This document shows positions 17,943 through 27,642 of a stretch of DNA of 64,000 bases, piece by piece (the stretch's first letter is position 1; each line of letters opens with the position of its first letter). Where the stretch lies: contig CAWIJO010000014.1 in the NCBI GenBank assembly GCA_963836355.1, positions 124,001 through 188,000 on the forward strand, read 5' to 3'. Origin of the DNA: Palsa-506 sp963836355 (lineage in GTDB: Bacteria; Actinomycetota; Actinomycetes; Streptosporangiales; Streptosporangiaceae). The position numbers were made by a program, and so were the translations under genes. The notes below the pieces were generated by a model. That model was given only the letters and a program-made list of their open reading frames with translations, was not told where the DNA came from and made no database searches.

Positions 17943-20075
17943 GTGGCGCCGGTGAACGGAGTCGCCGGCCGGGCAGCCGGCGTCATCCCGGCAGCCGGTC
18001 CCACGGCCGCGCGGCGGACAGTCGCCGGGCTGCTGCTGCCGTTGCTGACAATCGTGGTGGCGGCAGCGGGTATCCGGGGGTCTGGGCAAGGCGAGATATC
18101 TGCCCTGGCGGAAGTGGCCTTCGGCCTGGTGCTGGTCTGGGCGCTGTCCGGCGCGGTGGCCGGCCGGACCAGGGAACGGACGCCCCAGTGGCAGGTGGCG
18201 GCCGGATCGCTGACTGCCTCGATCGCGCTCAGCGCGGCCCGGCTGGCCGGGCATCCGGGCGCCAGCCGGTCCGGCGCATTGCACGCGGTGGCGACCCTCG
18301 CCGGGCCGCTGATGATCGCGATTTCGCTGCATCTCTTGCTCGCGCTGCCTGACGGCAGGCTGGCCGGGCAGGCCCGGCGCATCGGCGCCGGCCTGGGATA
18401 CGCCGTCGCGGCCGGCCTGGGCCTCGGGCTGGCACTCGCCGGCCGGCCGGTGCCGGCTCCCGCCGCGGCGCTGGTCTGGTCCCTCGCGGTGATATGCACG
18501 CTGCCGGCCGTGCGGATCCGGTACCTGCGGGTAGCTGGCCGGGATCGGGAACGGATGCAATGGGCGGCTATCGGAGCGGTTCTTGCCGCCAGCGTCGCGT
18601 TGGTTGCCGCCGTCTTGTACCTGCTGGTCGGCTGGCCCGCGCCGGTCGGCCCGGTGGCGGCGAGCGCCACGGCGCTGGTGCCGCTCGGCCTGATCGCGGG
18701 GGATCTGCCCAGGCTCGGCGCGGCCGGCGGCTGGCTACTGGTGCAGGTGCTGTCGGTGGCCGGGTTCACCGTCGCGGTGGCTGCCATCTACTTGGTCGTC
18801 GTCCTCGGCCTGGGCCGGGCGCCGAGCGACCCGGGCGACCGCGAGATACTCGGGCTGTCGATGCTCGCTGCCGCGGTGGCCGCCATCGGATACGTGCCTG
18901 CCAGGAGCCGGCTGGTCGACTGGGCCACCCGGTTCGTTTTCGGCGCCCGGCAGGCCCCCGATGAAGTGCTGCGGACCTTCGGCAGCCGGCTGACCCGGGC
19001 GATCACCATGGATGAGCTGCTGCTGCAGCTGGCCGAGTCGCTGCGCAAGACCCTGGGGCTGGTCAGCGCGGAGGTGTTTACTGGCACCGGGGACGTGCTG
19101 GAGCGGGCTGCCGCCGTACCGGACACCGGACCGCGGTCAATCGTGGTCACGGCGCGGGAGCGGCCGGTCGTTACCAGAGCTGGCGTATCGGGCAATGCCT
19201 GGGCATCTGTCTGGCTGCCGATGCTGCTGGACGGCCGGGAGCGCTGCCAGCTACGGGTAGCCCCGGTGAGCCACGCTGGCGAGCTTCTCGGGCTCATCGT
19301 GGTCGAGCGGCCGGCCGCAGCCGACGCGTTCACCGAGGAAGACGACCGCGTGCTGACCGAACTGGCCCGCCAGGTCGGCCTCGCCACTCACAACGCGCAG
19401 CTCGACACCGCGCTGCAGACCACCCTGGATGAGCTGCGCAGGCAGGCCAACGCGCTGCGCGAATCGCGGGCGCGGATCGTGGCGAGCGGTGACGCCGAGC
19501 GGCGCCGGGTGGAGCGCAACCTGCACGACGGAGCACAGCAGAACCTGGTCGCGCTGGCGGTGAGCCTGCGGCTGGCGCGGGATGTCGTCGACGATGATCC
19601 CGCCGCGGCCGCCGCGATGCTCGACCAGATGGCTGGTGAGGTGAAGCAGACCATTCAGGAACTGCGCGAGCTCGCGCACGGCATCTACCCGCCGCTGCTG
19701 GCCGACAGCGGGCTTGGCGAGGCGCTGCGGGCCGCGGCCAACCGGAGCCCGCTAGGCGCCGGGGTGATCAGCGAAGGTATCGGCCGGTACTCGCCCGATA
19801 TCGAGGCTGCCGTTTATTTCTGCTGCCTGGAAGCTCTGCAGAACGCCGCCAAGCACGCGCCGGGTGCCCAGGTCGAGATCCGGGTCTGGGAAGAGTCCGG
19901 CGGGCTGTTGTTCACGGTCAGCGACGACGGTCCCGGCTTCGATGCCGATCCGGCCGGCCAGGGCCACGGATTCGTGAACATGGCCGACCGGCTCGGTGCC
20001 ATCGGCGGCACGGTCCGCTGGCAGTCTGCGGCTGGCCGGGGAGCTCAGGTCCGCGGGTCGATACCGCTGGTATGA
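17943..20075 (+). CDS. membrane sensor histidine kinase, NarL family (HisKA_3)
   Basis: A 710-residue kinase. The N-terminal 310 residues carry about eight to ten hydrophobic helices; residues about 345-480 look like a GAF domain. A HisKA_3 dimerisation helix holds the phospho-His in ERRRVERNLHDGAQQ, followed by an HATPase with N-box LEALQNAAKHA and G-box DDGPGFD. Probable partners are the receiver proteins encoded around it (15730, 20130, 20656). The GTG at 17943 is used; GTG 17952 with AGGTGG upstream is equally possible. The signal is unknown. Confidence 0.92.
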   Translation: MAPVNGVAGRAAGVIPAAGPTAARRTVAGLLLPLLTIVVAAAGIRGSGQGEISALAEVAFGLVLVWALSGAVAGRTRERTPQWQVAAGSLTASIALSAARLAGHPGASRSGALHAVATLAGPLMIAISLHLLLALPDGRLAGQARRIGAGLGYAVAAGLGLGLALAGRPVPAPAAALVWSLAVICTLPAVRIRYLRVAGRDRERMQWAAIGAVLAASVALVAAVLYLLVGWPAPVGPVAASATALVPLGLIAGDLPRLGAAGGWLLVQVLSVAGFTVAVAAIYLVVVLGLGRAPSDPGDREILGLSMLAAAVAAIGYVPARSRLVDWATRFVFGARQAPDEVLRTFGSRLTRAITMDELLLQLAESLRKTLGLVSAEVFTGTGDVLERAAAVPDTGPRSIVVTARERPVVTRAGVSGNAWASVWLPMLLDGRERCQLRVAPVSHAGELLGLIVVERPAAADAFTEEDDRVLTELARQVGLATHNAQLDTALQTTLDELRRQANALRESRARIVASGDAERRRVERNLHDGAQQNLVALAVSLRLARDVVDDDPAAAAAMLDQMAGEVKQTIQELRELAHGIYPPLLADSGLGEALRAAANRSPLGAGVISEGIGRYSPDIEAAVYFCCLEALQNAAKHAPGAQVEIRVWEESGGLLFTVSDDGPGFDADPAGQGHGFVNMADRLGAIGGTVRWQSAAGRGAQVRGSIPLV

Positions 20076-20129
20076 GCAAGCGGGCCGATGCCGCTGGCTT
20101 GCGGAAGCGGCCGCCCTGACGGGATGCGG

Positions 20130-20522
20130 TCACGCGGAGCCGAAGGAGCCGGCGTCCCTGCGCTCCCACAGCCGCCGCAGAGTGTCGGCGGCCAGCTGCT
20201 CCTTATTGAAGTAGGCGCTCGCGCCGCTGGCGGCAGCAGCCGGGGGCAGGTCACCTATGTCGTAGGTGGAGCACAAGATGACGACGACGTCCGGGTGGGC
20301 AGCGACGATCCGGCGGGTAGCCTCGATCCCGCTCATCTCCGGCATGTTGATGTCCATCAGGACTAGGGCCGGGTGCAGGTTGTCGACAAGCTCGATGGCC
20401 TCCTGGCCGCTGGATGCCTCGCCGGCCAGCTCGAATCCCGCCAGCCGGCGGAGGACGGCCTTAGCGGCGATGCGGAACGGTGCCTGATCATCCACGACCA
20501 GGACGGAGTGCGGGTCCGTCAC
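20130..20522 (-). CDS. single-domain response regulator (receiver only)
   Basis: A 130-residue receiver with no output domain. The acidic pair is VVDDQ, the phospho-acceptor Asp is in LMDINMPE and the conserved Lys is in FNKEQ. It is convergent with the kinase gene, 54 bases apart. Such proteins act through protein contacts or as phosphate sinks. Confidence 0.9.
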   Translation of the reverse strand: MTDPHSVLVVDDQAPFRIAAKAVLRRLAGFELAGEASSGQEAIELVDNLHPALVLMDINMPEMSGIEATRRIVAAHPDVVVILCSTYDIGDLPPAAAASGASAYFNKEQLAADTLRRLWERRDAGSFGSA

Positions 20523-20655
20523 GTAGCCAGCTTCGCACGGGACATCGCCGCTGCCGAGGGTGGTGCCATCCTGCGCACGGTGTTGGCAGCACCCCCAGTG
20601 GGCCCGCCGAGACGGGCCCGCAGGCTCGCGGCGGCCCGCGGCGGCAGCTGAAAGG

Positions 20656-21330
20656 TCAGCCGTTCGCTGGCTCGCTGAGGAACAGCAGGACGGCCTTGAC
20701 CCGGCGGTTAACGTCCTTCTCCTCGGACAGCCCCAGCTTGGCGAAGATGGAGTTGGTGTGCTTCTCGACCGCGCGTTCGGTGACGGTAAGCGTAGCGGCG
20801 ATCGCGGCGTTGCTCTTGCCCTGCGCCATCTCGGCCAGGATCTGCGACTCGCGCGCGGTCAGCGACGAAAGGGGTGACCTGCGGCGCTGCGAGCGTGCCC
20901 GGACAAGTTCGTCCACCACGCGCGGGTCGATCACTGATCCGCCGCTGGCAACGGTCCGGACCGCGCGGGCAAGCTCATCAACGCTGGCTACCTGCTCCTT
21001 GAGCAGGTAGGCGCGGCCGGCCGAGCCGTCTTCCAGCAGCGCGACCGCATAGCCAGGCGCGGTGTACTGGCTGAGCACCACGACGCCGATCTGCGGCCGG
21101 TGCTTGCGGAGCCAGGCAGCGGCCTGGATGCCCTCGTTGGTGCCCGTCGGCGGCATCCGGATATCGGTGATCACCACGTCGGGTTCCTGCGCGGCCACGA
21201 CGGCGAGCAATTCCGGCAGGTCCGACGCTACCCCGACGACCTCGAAGTCGTCGCTGGCTGCCACCAGCCGGGAGATGCCCTCCCGCAGCAGGACGTTGTC
21301 CTCGGCCAGCGCGACCCTGATCGTTGCCAT
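20656..21330 (-). CDS. NarL/LuxR-type response regulator
   Basis: A 224-residue DNA-binding regulator. The receiver (ALAEDN, Asp in ITDIRMPP, Lys in LLKEQ) spans residues 3-120 and the LuxR-type HTH spans about 150-215 (LTARESQILAEMAQGKSNAA). The receiver is closely similar to that of the cyclase fusion at 15730, suggesting duplication. It is divergent from the truncated permease and may control this transporter locus. Confidence 0.92.
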   Translation of the reverse strand: MATIRVALAEDNVLLREGISRLVAASDDFEVVGVASDLPELLAVVAAQEPDVVITDIRMPPTGTNEGIQAAAWLRKHRPQIGVVVLSQYTAPGYAVALLEDGSAGRAYLLKEQVASVDELARAVRTVASGGSVIDPRVVDELVRARSQRRRSPLSSLTARESQILAEMAQGKSNAAIAATLTVTERAVEKHTNSIFAKLGLSEEKDVNRRVKAVLLFLSEPANG

Positions 21331-21552
21331 CCGGTGCCACCTAGCTCTATGTCATCGCGCGGTGATGGTAGCGCGTCGGCCGGTGACCTGGCAGACCCGG
21401 CCGCATATCTAGCTGCCCGCGGCCCATCAGCGGCATCACGCCGCCCCGGTGGTGTTGGCCTGTCCCTCCGGCCTGGTGGCGCTGCGGCCGGCCCGGGCTG
21501 ATCTCCGATCTGCCCGGGGTCACGTCCGCCGCCACCTACATCGGCCTGACCG

Positions 21553-21939
21553 CTGGCGCTGGCGCTGGGGCTGGCCGCGGCGGCGGTGCTGTCGCTAGCG
21601 CTGACCGTGCTGGCCTCGGTGCGCAGGCAGCGCCAGGAGCTGGCACTGCTCAAGCCGCTCGGGATGACCAGGCGGCAGCTCAGGTCGATTGTTGGCTGGC
21701 AGACCAGCGTCATCCTGATCATCGCCAGCTTCATCAGCGTGCCGCTTGGCATCGCCGACGGGCGCTGGGCCTGGGCGGCCTTCGCCGGTTCGCTTGGCGT
21801 GGTCCCGACCACTGTGATCCCGGCACCGGCACTGGTCATCGGCCTGTGCTGCCTGTTGGCGGCAGGGAACCTGCTGTCCGCGGCGCCGGCCTCCGTCGCC
21901 GCCCGGATCCCTGCCGCTGCCACGCCCCGCGCCGACTGA
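21553..21939 (+). pseudogene. 5'-truncated FtsX-like permease fragment
   Basis: This encodes only the last 128 residues of an FtsX-like permease, matching the C-terminus of the intact permease at 22109-24601 nearly end to end (LSLALTVLASVRRQRQELAL against LSLALTVLSSVRRRREELAL). A stop codon (TGA at 21547) lies directly upstream in frame, so nothing precedes it. It is most likely the remnant of a tandem duplication. Confidence 0.75.
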
Positions 21940-22108
21940 CGGAGTCGCTGGTGATGGTGACGCGGCTGATCCTTTTCATGGTGGTACTGGCATGCCCGGA
22001 TGCTGTGGTGCAAGCAGTCCTGCCTGGAGCCGTCTACCGGCGGACAATGACTGGCGTAGGGGGCGGAAATAGCCCCGTCCAAACAGGCGACCGGCTGGCG
22101 GTGCGGCA

Positions 22109-24601
22109 GTGAGCAAAGCGCTGTACTGGTGGCGGGCCACTGCGCGCCGGTCCTGGCGGCAGGCGCTGCTGCTGGCGGTGGTCGGCGGCCTGCTCGGCTC
22201 GGTGGCCCTCGGCGCCGTCGCAGGGGCACGGCGCACGTCGACGGCCTACGGCCGCTACCTCACGTCGATCAGGGCCAGTGACGCCGCCGTCAACGTGCCA
22301 GGCAAGCTGCCGGCCGAGCCCGTGCTGCGGCCGATCAGGCTTATCTCAAGACTGCCCGGCATCATCTCCAGCGGCACCTTTGTCAACCTGACCGGCAAAC
22401 CCGTTATCCATGGCCGCGTCGACCTGCCGTTTACCGCCCCCCCGCTCGACGGCAGCCTGGACGGTGAGTACTTCCGGCAGGACCGGATGACGGTACTGGC
22501 CGGGCGGCTCCCGGCGCAGTCATCCAGTACCGAGATCGTGCTGACACCGCGAGTGGCCCGCCACTTCGGCACCGGAGTGGGCGGGCGGGTTACCTATGCA
22601 TTCCAGCGCTTCGGCCGTCGCGGCCCGGCCGGCCCGATAGTCCGCAAGGCCTACCGGGTGGCAGCGATCGTGGAGCTGCCGCCGGTGCTGGTGGACTCCA
22701 CGGATCATGCGGAGTTCGCCATCCTGCCACCGGGCGCGACCCGCCAGGCTCTGTCGTATTACGGCTACGCGTGGGTCGCGGTGCGGCTGGCCGACGGCAG
22801 CGCCGGGATCCCGGCGCTGCAGGACGAGCTGGCCAAGCTGGCCAGCAGCATAGCCTCGCGGGAGCGCCGTATTACCGGCAACAACGGTGCTGGACTGTCA
22901 TTCAACATCCAGCGATATGACGCCGTCCGCGCCCAGGTACGGGAGTCAATCCGGCCGCAGGTGATCGCGCTGGCCATTTTCGGCGGGATCGCCGCGCTGG
23001 CGATGCTGGTGCTGGTCGGGCAGGGGCTCACGCAGCTGATCAGCAGGTCCGCCCCGGACACCGCGGTGCTGCGGATGCTCGGCGCGACCCGGGCCCAGGC
23101 CGCCGTGGCGGCCGGCCTGCCCGGGCTGCTGGCGCTGGCCGGCGGCGGCGCGCTGGCCGTCGCGGGAGCGGTGGCGCTGTCCCCGCTGGCGCCGGTCGGG
23201 CCGGTGCGCAACTTCGATCCGGCCCGGGGCGTGCAAGCGGACGGACTCGTGCTCGGCGGCGGCGTGGCGATCGCGGCCGTCGTAGTGCTGACCTTGCTGG
23301 CAGCGCTAACCACGCGGTCGGTCCGGCAGCGGCCGGTTGCGGCGGCGGGCGGGCGCGTGTCTGCTATCGCTATCGCGGCCGCCCGGGCTGGCCTCCCGCC
23401 CGCCGCCGTCATCGGCAGCCGCAACGCCCTGGAGCCGGGCACGGGAGCCCGCGCGGCGCCGGTCAGGTCCGCGATCGCGGGCTCCATTGCCGCGGTCACC
23501 TCGGTGACCGCGGCCGTGGTTTTCGGCACCAGCTTGACCGGGCTGCTCTCCCACCCGGGCCGGTACGGCTGGAACTGGGACATCGCAATCCAGGCCCAGG
23601 GCGGTTACAGCTTCTTCATCCCCGGCCGGATGAACCAGCTGATCAGCGGCCAGCGAGCGGTGGCCGGCTGGTCCGAGCTGACCTTCACCCAGCTGCCGGT
23701 CGACCGGCGCATCTTCCCTGTGATGGGCATCCGGCGCCATCTCGGACCGGTCCAGCCGCTCACCATCAGCGGTCGCCCGCTGACCGCTGGCGACCAGATC
23801 GAGCTCGGTGAGACGACGCTGCGGGACCTCGGCAAGAAGATCGGCGATACCGTGCGGCTGGGTACCGGGCGGCACGCACGCACCCTGACCATCACCGGGA
23901 CCGTAGCGCTGCCGTCATTCGGCCTGGCCACCGGTGATCATGTATCGCTCGGCCGCGGGGCGATGCTCCCGGAGGACATCCTGCTGGCGGTGGAAGGCCT
24001 CAAGGGCCGGCTGACCCGTGCCAGCGCCCAGGCGCTTGACCTGCCCAGCGCGGTGGCCATCGACCTGGTTCCCGGCGCCACCGCGGCGCAGCGCGCCCGG
24101 CTGGTCCACCGGATCGTGTCACACAATCCCGATGGCCTGCCCGGCGGAACTTACGAGCTGCCCACCGCGGTGGCCTCGGCGGTCAGCAACGCCGCGCAGA
24201 TGGGCGATCAGCCGCTGGCGCTCGCGCTCGGCCTGGCCGCGGCGGCCGTCCTGTCGCTGGCGCTGACGGTGCTGAGCTCGGTCCGGCGGCGGCGCGAAGA
24301 ACTCGCGCTGCTGAAGGCGCTGGGCATGACCCGCGGGCAGGTCTGGGGCGTCATCGCCTGGCAGACGACGCTGACCCTGCTGATCGCTATCGTCGTCGGG
24401 CTGCCGCTGGGCATCGCTGCCGGGCGCTGGGCCTGGCACGCATTCGCCGGCTCCATCGGCGCGGTTCCGGTCACCGAGATCCCGCTGCTGGCGCTCATCC
24501 TCGGGCTGACCGCGCTGGCCGTGGCCGGCAACCTGCTCACCGCTGTCCCGGCCGCCATCGCCGCGCGCACCCGGCCGGCCGTATTCCTGCGGGCTCCATA
24601 G
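22109..24601 (+). CDS. FtsX-like ABC transporter permease
   Basis: An 830-residue integral membrane permease. One N-terminal helix (about 15-38) precedes a large extracytoplasmic domain. Helix groups follow near 290-400, then a second extracytoplasmic domain, and the C-terminal FtsX module at about 710-825 with the EELALLKALGMTRGQ coupling helix. The arrangement matches duplicated MacB/FtsX-type exporters. The likely ATPase is at 17121. GTG start; no strong ribosome site. Substrate unknown. Confidence 0.9.
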   Translation: MSKALYWWRATARRSWRQALLLAVVGGLLGSVALGAVAGARRTSTAYGRYLTSIRASDAAVNVPGKLPAEPVLRPIRLISRLPGIISSGTFVNLTGKPVIHGRVDLPFTAPPLDGSLDGEYFRQDRMTVLAGRLPAQSSSTEIVLTPRVARHFGTGVGGRVTYAFQRFGRRGPAGPIVRKAYRVAAIVELPPVLVDSTDHAEFAILPPGATRQALSYYGYAWVAVRLADGSAGIPALQDELAKLASSIASRERRITGNNGAGLSFNIQRYDAVRAQVRESIRPQVIALAIFGGIAALAMLVLVGQGLTQLISRSAPDTAVLRMLGATRAQAAVAAGLPGLLALAGGGALAVAGAVALSPLAPVGPVRNFDPARGVQADGLVLGGGVAIAAVVVLTLLAALTTRSVRQRPVAAAGGRVSAIAIAAARAGLPPAAVIGSRNALEPGTGARAAPVRSAIAGSIAAVTSVTAAVVFGTSLTGLLSHPGRYGWNWDIAIQAQGGYSFFIPGRMNQLISGQRAVAGWSELTFTQLPVDRRIFPVMGIRRHLGPVQPLTISGRPLTAGDQIELGETTLRDLGKKIGDTVRLGTGRHARTLTITGTVALPSFGLATGDHVSLGRGAMLPEDILLAVEGLKGRLTRASAQALDLPSAVAIDLVPGATAAQRARLVHRIVSHNPDGLPGGTYELPTAVASAVSNAAQMGDQPLALALGLAAAAVLSLALTVLSSVRRRREELALLKALGMTRGQVWGVIAWQTTLTLLIAIVVGLPLGIAAGRWAWHAFAGSIGAVPVTEIPLLALILGLTALAVAGNLLTAVPAAIAARTRPAVFLRAP

Positions 24602-24644
24602 CCCGCGCTGACCGCTGTCGATGGCAGGCCGTAGGCCGGCCGGG

Positions 24645-24893
24645 CTAGACGGCGCGGCCAGCCGGGTCGGCGCCAGGGCGGCGGGGGGCCGGGTGCTCCA
24701 CCACGGCCACTACCCGGCTGGCCATGAAACGGGCCGTTCGCACAGCGGTGCCGCCCCTGGTCAGCTCGCTTACCTCGACAAGGCCGCGGCGGACTACCAC
24801 CTCGACCCGGCGGCCGGCCCTGGTGGCTCTTACCTCGTACGTCCTGGTCTCACCGCCGGTGTCAACGACGATCTCTACCCAGTCGCCCTTCAC
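24645..24893 (-). CDS. small conserved-looking hypothetical protein
   Basis: An 82-residue soluble protein, beta-rich and basic (MKGDWVEIVVDTGGE then VVVRRGLVEVSELTRGG and FMASRVVAVVEHP). Clean codon bias and the defined start suggest a real gene; similar small proteins occur widely in actinomycetes (recalled, not searched). Function unknown. Confidence 0.6.
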   Translation of the reverse strand: MKGDWVEIVVDTGGETRTYEVRATRAGRRVEVVVRRGLVEVSELTRGGTAVRTARFMASRVVAVVEHPAPRRPGADPAGRAV

Positions 24894-25275
24894 GGCCGGC
24901 CGCCGCGCAGCCGGGCAGCGAACTGAATGCAGGCCATGCCCAGTTCGTACCCGCCCGATGATCAGGCGACGCCGCCGCGAGCCGGGCAGTTAAGCGGCGC
25001 CGGGAAAGCCGCCGCAAAGAGAACTCGTCCTGGCCGGGCTTGCGCCCCGCCAGGACGAGTCTTGATGAGCCGGTCCCCCGTATCATCTTTGGGTCCCCCA
25101 CAAGAATGATCGCAGCTACCGCATCGGGCCTGATCACCGGGGTGCCAAAGCCGTTAGCCGGGATGCCGGCGCCGCCCGGGGACGGCCGGGATCCGGTGGC
25201 ATTTGGTTTGTCATCGCCCGGTCGCAAGAGGCCGTCGGCCGGCCACGGCCGGCCCGTTCCTGCTCCAATGGGGGG
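24894..25275. other. divergent intergenic region with a perfect 12-bp stem-loop at 25023-25060
   Basis: No gene is seen in this 380-nt stretch between divergent genes. ACTCGTCCTGGC (25023-25034) pairs perfectly with GCCAGGACGAGT (25049-25060) around a 14-nt loop. Since neither flanking gene ends here, it is not an ordinary terminator; it may be a small RNA, an attenuator or a protein site. Confidence 0.5.
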
Positions 25276-25881
25276 ATGGAGCTAGCAGAGCAGATGCGGT
25301 TCGTCAGCGAGGCCGGGCGGCTCAAGGGGGTGTTGCGACAGACCCCGCTCACCGAGCCCGCCCGTCGGGAGAACTCGGCGGAGCATTCTTGGCATCTGGC
25401 GGTAATGGCGCTGGTGCTGGCGGATCATGCTCCGCCGGGCACCGACGTGAGCCGGGTAATCGCCATGCTGCTCGTGCACGACCTGGTGGAGATCGACGCT
25501 GGCGACCTCTTCTTGTATGCGGGCGCCGCGCAGCATGCCAGGCAGCAGGAAGCCGAGCTGGCGGCGGCGGACCGGATCTTCGCTTTGCTGCCGGACGGCC
25601 AGGCGGCGCGAGTCCGCGCGCTATGGGATGAGTTCGAGGAGCGCAGCACGCCAGAAGCCAGGTTCGCACGGGCCCTGGACAGGCTGCAGCCGATGCTGGC
25701 CAACGTCCAGGCAGGCGGCGGGACCTGGGCCGAGCACGGGATCACGACAGAGCAGGTGCTGCCCAACGTGGCGCTGATCGAGGATGGTTCCGCGGTGCTC
25801 GGCGGCTACGCCAGGGAACTTGTGCAGCGCGCGGCTGGCGCGGGGCTGCTCGGCCAGGCGCCGCGCCGGTATCCCCGCTGA
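25276..25881 (+). CDS. HD-domain phosphohydrolase (YfbR/HDDC2-like)
   Basis: A 201-residue HD-superfamily protein. Metal ligands are seen as His in ENSAEHSWH and His-Asp in LLVHDLVEID, followed by a distal Asp in ALDRLQP, the pattern of 5'-deoxynucleotidases and related hydrolases. ATG 25276 is close to a GGGGGG stretch. Convergent with the TSUP gene. Substrate is a family inference. Confidence 0.88.
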   Translation: MELAEQMRFVSEAGRLKGVLRQTPLTEPARRENSAEHSWHLAVMALVLADHAPPGTDVSRVIAMLLVHDLVEIDAGDLFLYAGAAQHARQQEAELAAADRIFALLPDGQAARVRALWDEFEERSTPEARFARALDRLQPMLANVQAGGGTWAEHGITTEQVLPNVALIEDGSAVLGGYARELVQRAAGAGLLGQAPRRYPR

Positions 25882-25887
25882 GGACGG

Positions 25888-26643
25888 TCAGAAGAAGATC
25901 AATTTCGCCGCGGAGATCACTCCGATAATGACGATGAAGATCCGCAGCGCGAGCGGCGGCAGCCGCCGTCCCACCCGCGCGCCGAGCAGGCCACCGGCCG
26001 TCGATCCCACCGCGATCAGCAGCACGACAACCCAGTTGACCTGCGCGAACAGGATGAAAATCACGGCGGCCGTGGCGTTCACCACGGCGACGAGGACGTT
26101 CTTTGCGGCGTTGACGCGCTGTAGGTCATCGTCAAGGAAACTGCCGAGCAGGCCAATGACCAGGACGCCCTGGGCGGCGCCGAAATAGCCGCCGTAGGAG
26201 CCGGAGACCAGCACCCCCGCAGCCAGCACCGGACTGCCCTGGGCGTCCCTGGCCTCGCGCCTGGCGGCCATCCAGGCGTTCAGTCGCGGCTGGACGATCA
26301 CCAGCACGCAGGCGATCAGGATGAGCACGGGGACGATCAGGGTGAACGCACTGGCCGGCAGCGAGAGCAGCAGGACCGCGCCGGCCAGCGACCCGGCCGC
26401 GGCGAAGGCGCCGAGCCTGATCAGCCGCGTCCGCTGGCCAGCTAGTTCGCGCCGGTAGCCGAATGCGCCGCTCAGGTTGCCGGATACCAGCCCGACGCTG
26501 TTGGACACGTTGGCGATGACGGCGGGAAACCCGAACGCGAGCAGCGTCGGGAACGTGACCAGTGATCCCGAGCCGACGACCGCGTTGATCCCGCCCGCCG
26601 CGACCGCCGCCGCGAAGATGGCTAGTGCCTCAGCAGCACCCAC
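25888..26643 (-). CDS. TSUP (TauE/SafE) family membrane transporter
   Basis: A 251-residue integral membrane protein with about eight helices and the typical internal duplication: GINAVVGSGSLVTFPTLL in the first half and GGYFGAAQGVLVIGLL in the second. The family exports or imports sulfite, sulfonates or other organic anions. The neighbouring ABC ATPase is upstream on the same strand. Substrate unknown. Confidence 0.9.
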   Translation of the reverse strand: MGAAEALAIFAAAVAAGGINAVVGSGSLVTFPTLLAFGFPAVIANVSNSVGLVSGNLSGAFGYRRELAGQRTRLIRLGAFAAAGSLAGAVLLLSLPASAFTLIVPVLILIACVLVIVQPRLNAWMAARREARDAQGSPVLAAGVLVSGSYGGYFGAAQGVLVIGLLGSFLDDDLQRVNAAKNVLVAVVNATAAVIFILFAQVNWVVVLLIAVGSTAGGLLGARVGRRLPPLALRIFIVIIGVISAAKLIFF

Positions 26644-26675
26644 GGGATCCTCGCATGGGCATGATCGTAGGCCAG

Positions 26676-26768
26676 GCGGCCGGGCAGGCAGCCGGGCAGG
26701 CGGCCGGGCGGCGGCCGGGCGGGCAGCCGGTCAGGGGAGCTGGTCAGGGGAGCTGGTCAGGGGAGCTG
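26676..26768. repeat. short tandem repeats at the 3' end of the ABC ATPase gene
   Basis: Three perfect copies of the 13-mer GTCAGGGGAGCTG run from 26730 to 26768, preceded by an imperfect GGCAGGCGGCCGG-type run from about 26676. The third copy includes the stop codon of the minus-strand ATPase gene. The 13-base unit is not a codon multiple. Confidence 0.8.
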
Positions 26769-27551
26769 GGCGGCGCGGGCAGTCCAGCGGGCGCCAGCCT
26801 GCTCGACGAGCAGCGGCAGGCCAAAGCACTTGGACAGCAGGCGTGCGGTGAATACGTCCTGCACCCGGCCCGCGGCAAGCACACTTCCCCTGCGCATCAG
26901 CAGCGCATGGGTGAAACCGGGCGGAACTTCCTCCACGTGGTGAGTCACCATCACCACCAACGGCGCCGTCGGATCACGGGCGAGCGCGGCGATCCGCCGC
27001 AGCAGGTCCTCACGACCGCCGAGATCCAGCCCGGCGGCCGGCTCGTCGAGCAGCAGCAGTTCCGGATCCGGCATGAGCGACCTGGCGATCTGCACGCGCT
27101 TTCGCTCGCCTTCGGACAGCGTCGCGAACCTTCGCCTGATCAGGTGCGCGCAGCCGAGCGCGTCGAGCAGTTCCACCGCCCGGGTAACGTCACCGGACTC
27201 ATAGTCCTCGGTGTACCGGCCGAGGATCCCGTACGAGGCGGTCAGCACAAGATCGATGACCTTCTCGGCCGGGGGGACGCGGTCAGCCAGGGCCGCGCTT
27301 GCCAGCCCGATCCTGGTCCGCAGATCAAAGATGTCGGCCTCGGTCACGTTCTCGCCGAGTACCTCAGCCGTGCCCTCAGTGGGCGGCAGCAGCACCGCCG
27401 CTACCTGCAACAGCGTGGTCTTTCCTGCGCCGTTCGGGCCGATGACAACCCAGCTCTCGTCGCTGTGGACGGTCCAGTCGACGTCGCGCAGCAGCATGGA
27501 CCGCTCGCGCCGCACGCCCACCCCGCGCAGCCGAAGCACCTCGTCCGACAT
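26757..27551 (-). CDS. ABC transporter ATP-binding protein (stand-alone)
   Basis: A 264-residue ATPase with Walker A GPNGAGKTT, signature LSEGERKR, Walker B LLLLDEPAAGLD and switch region MVTHH. It resembles the ModF/YlmA type of single ATPases found without a permease. No permease gene adjoins. GAGAGGGGG precedes the ATG. The final residues are encoded by a short tandem repeat. Confidence 0.9.
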   Translation of the reverse strand: MSDEVLRLRGVGVRRERSMLLRDVDWTVHSDESWVVIGPNGAGKTTLLQVAAVLLPPTEGTAEVLGENVTEADIFDLRTRIGLASAALADRVPPAEKVIDLVLTASYGILGRYTEDYESGDVTRAVELLDALGCAHLIRRRFATLSEGERKRVQIARSLMPDPELLLLDEPAAGLDLGGREDLLRRIAALARDPTAPLVVMVTHHVEEVPPGFTHALLMRRGSVLAAGRVQDVFTARLLSKCFGLPLLVEQAGARWTARAAQLP

Positions 27552-27642
27552 GCGCCCCCTCTCTCGCCCTGCAGCATCTCAGGCTCGAACCTACGGCATC
27601 CGGCGCGGCGAGGCGCGCGGCTCCAGGTAGCGTTAACCCACG

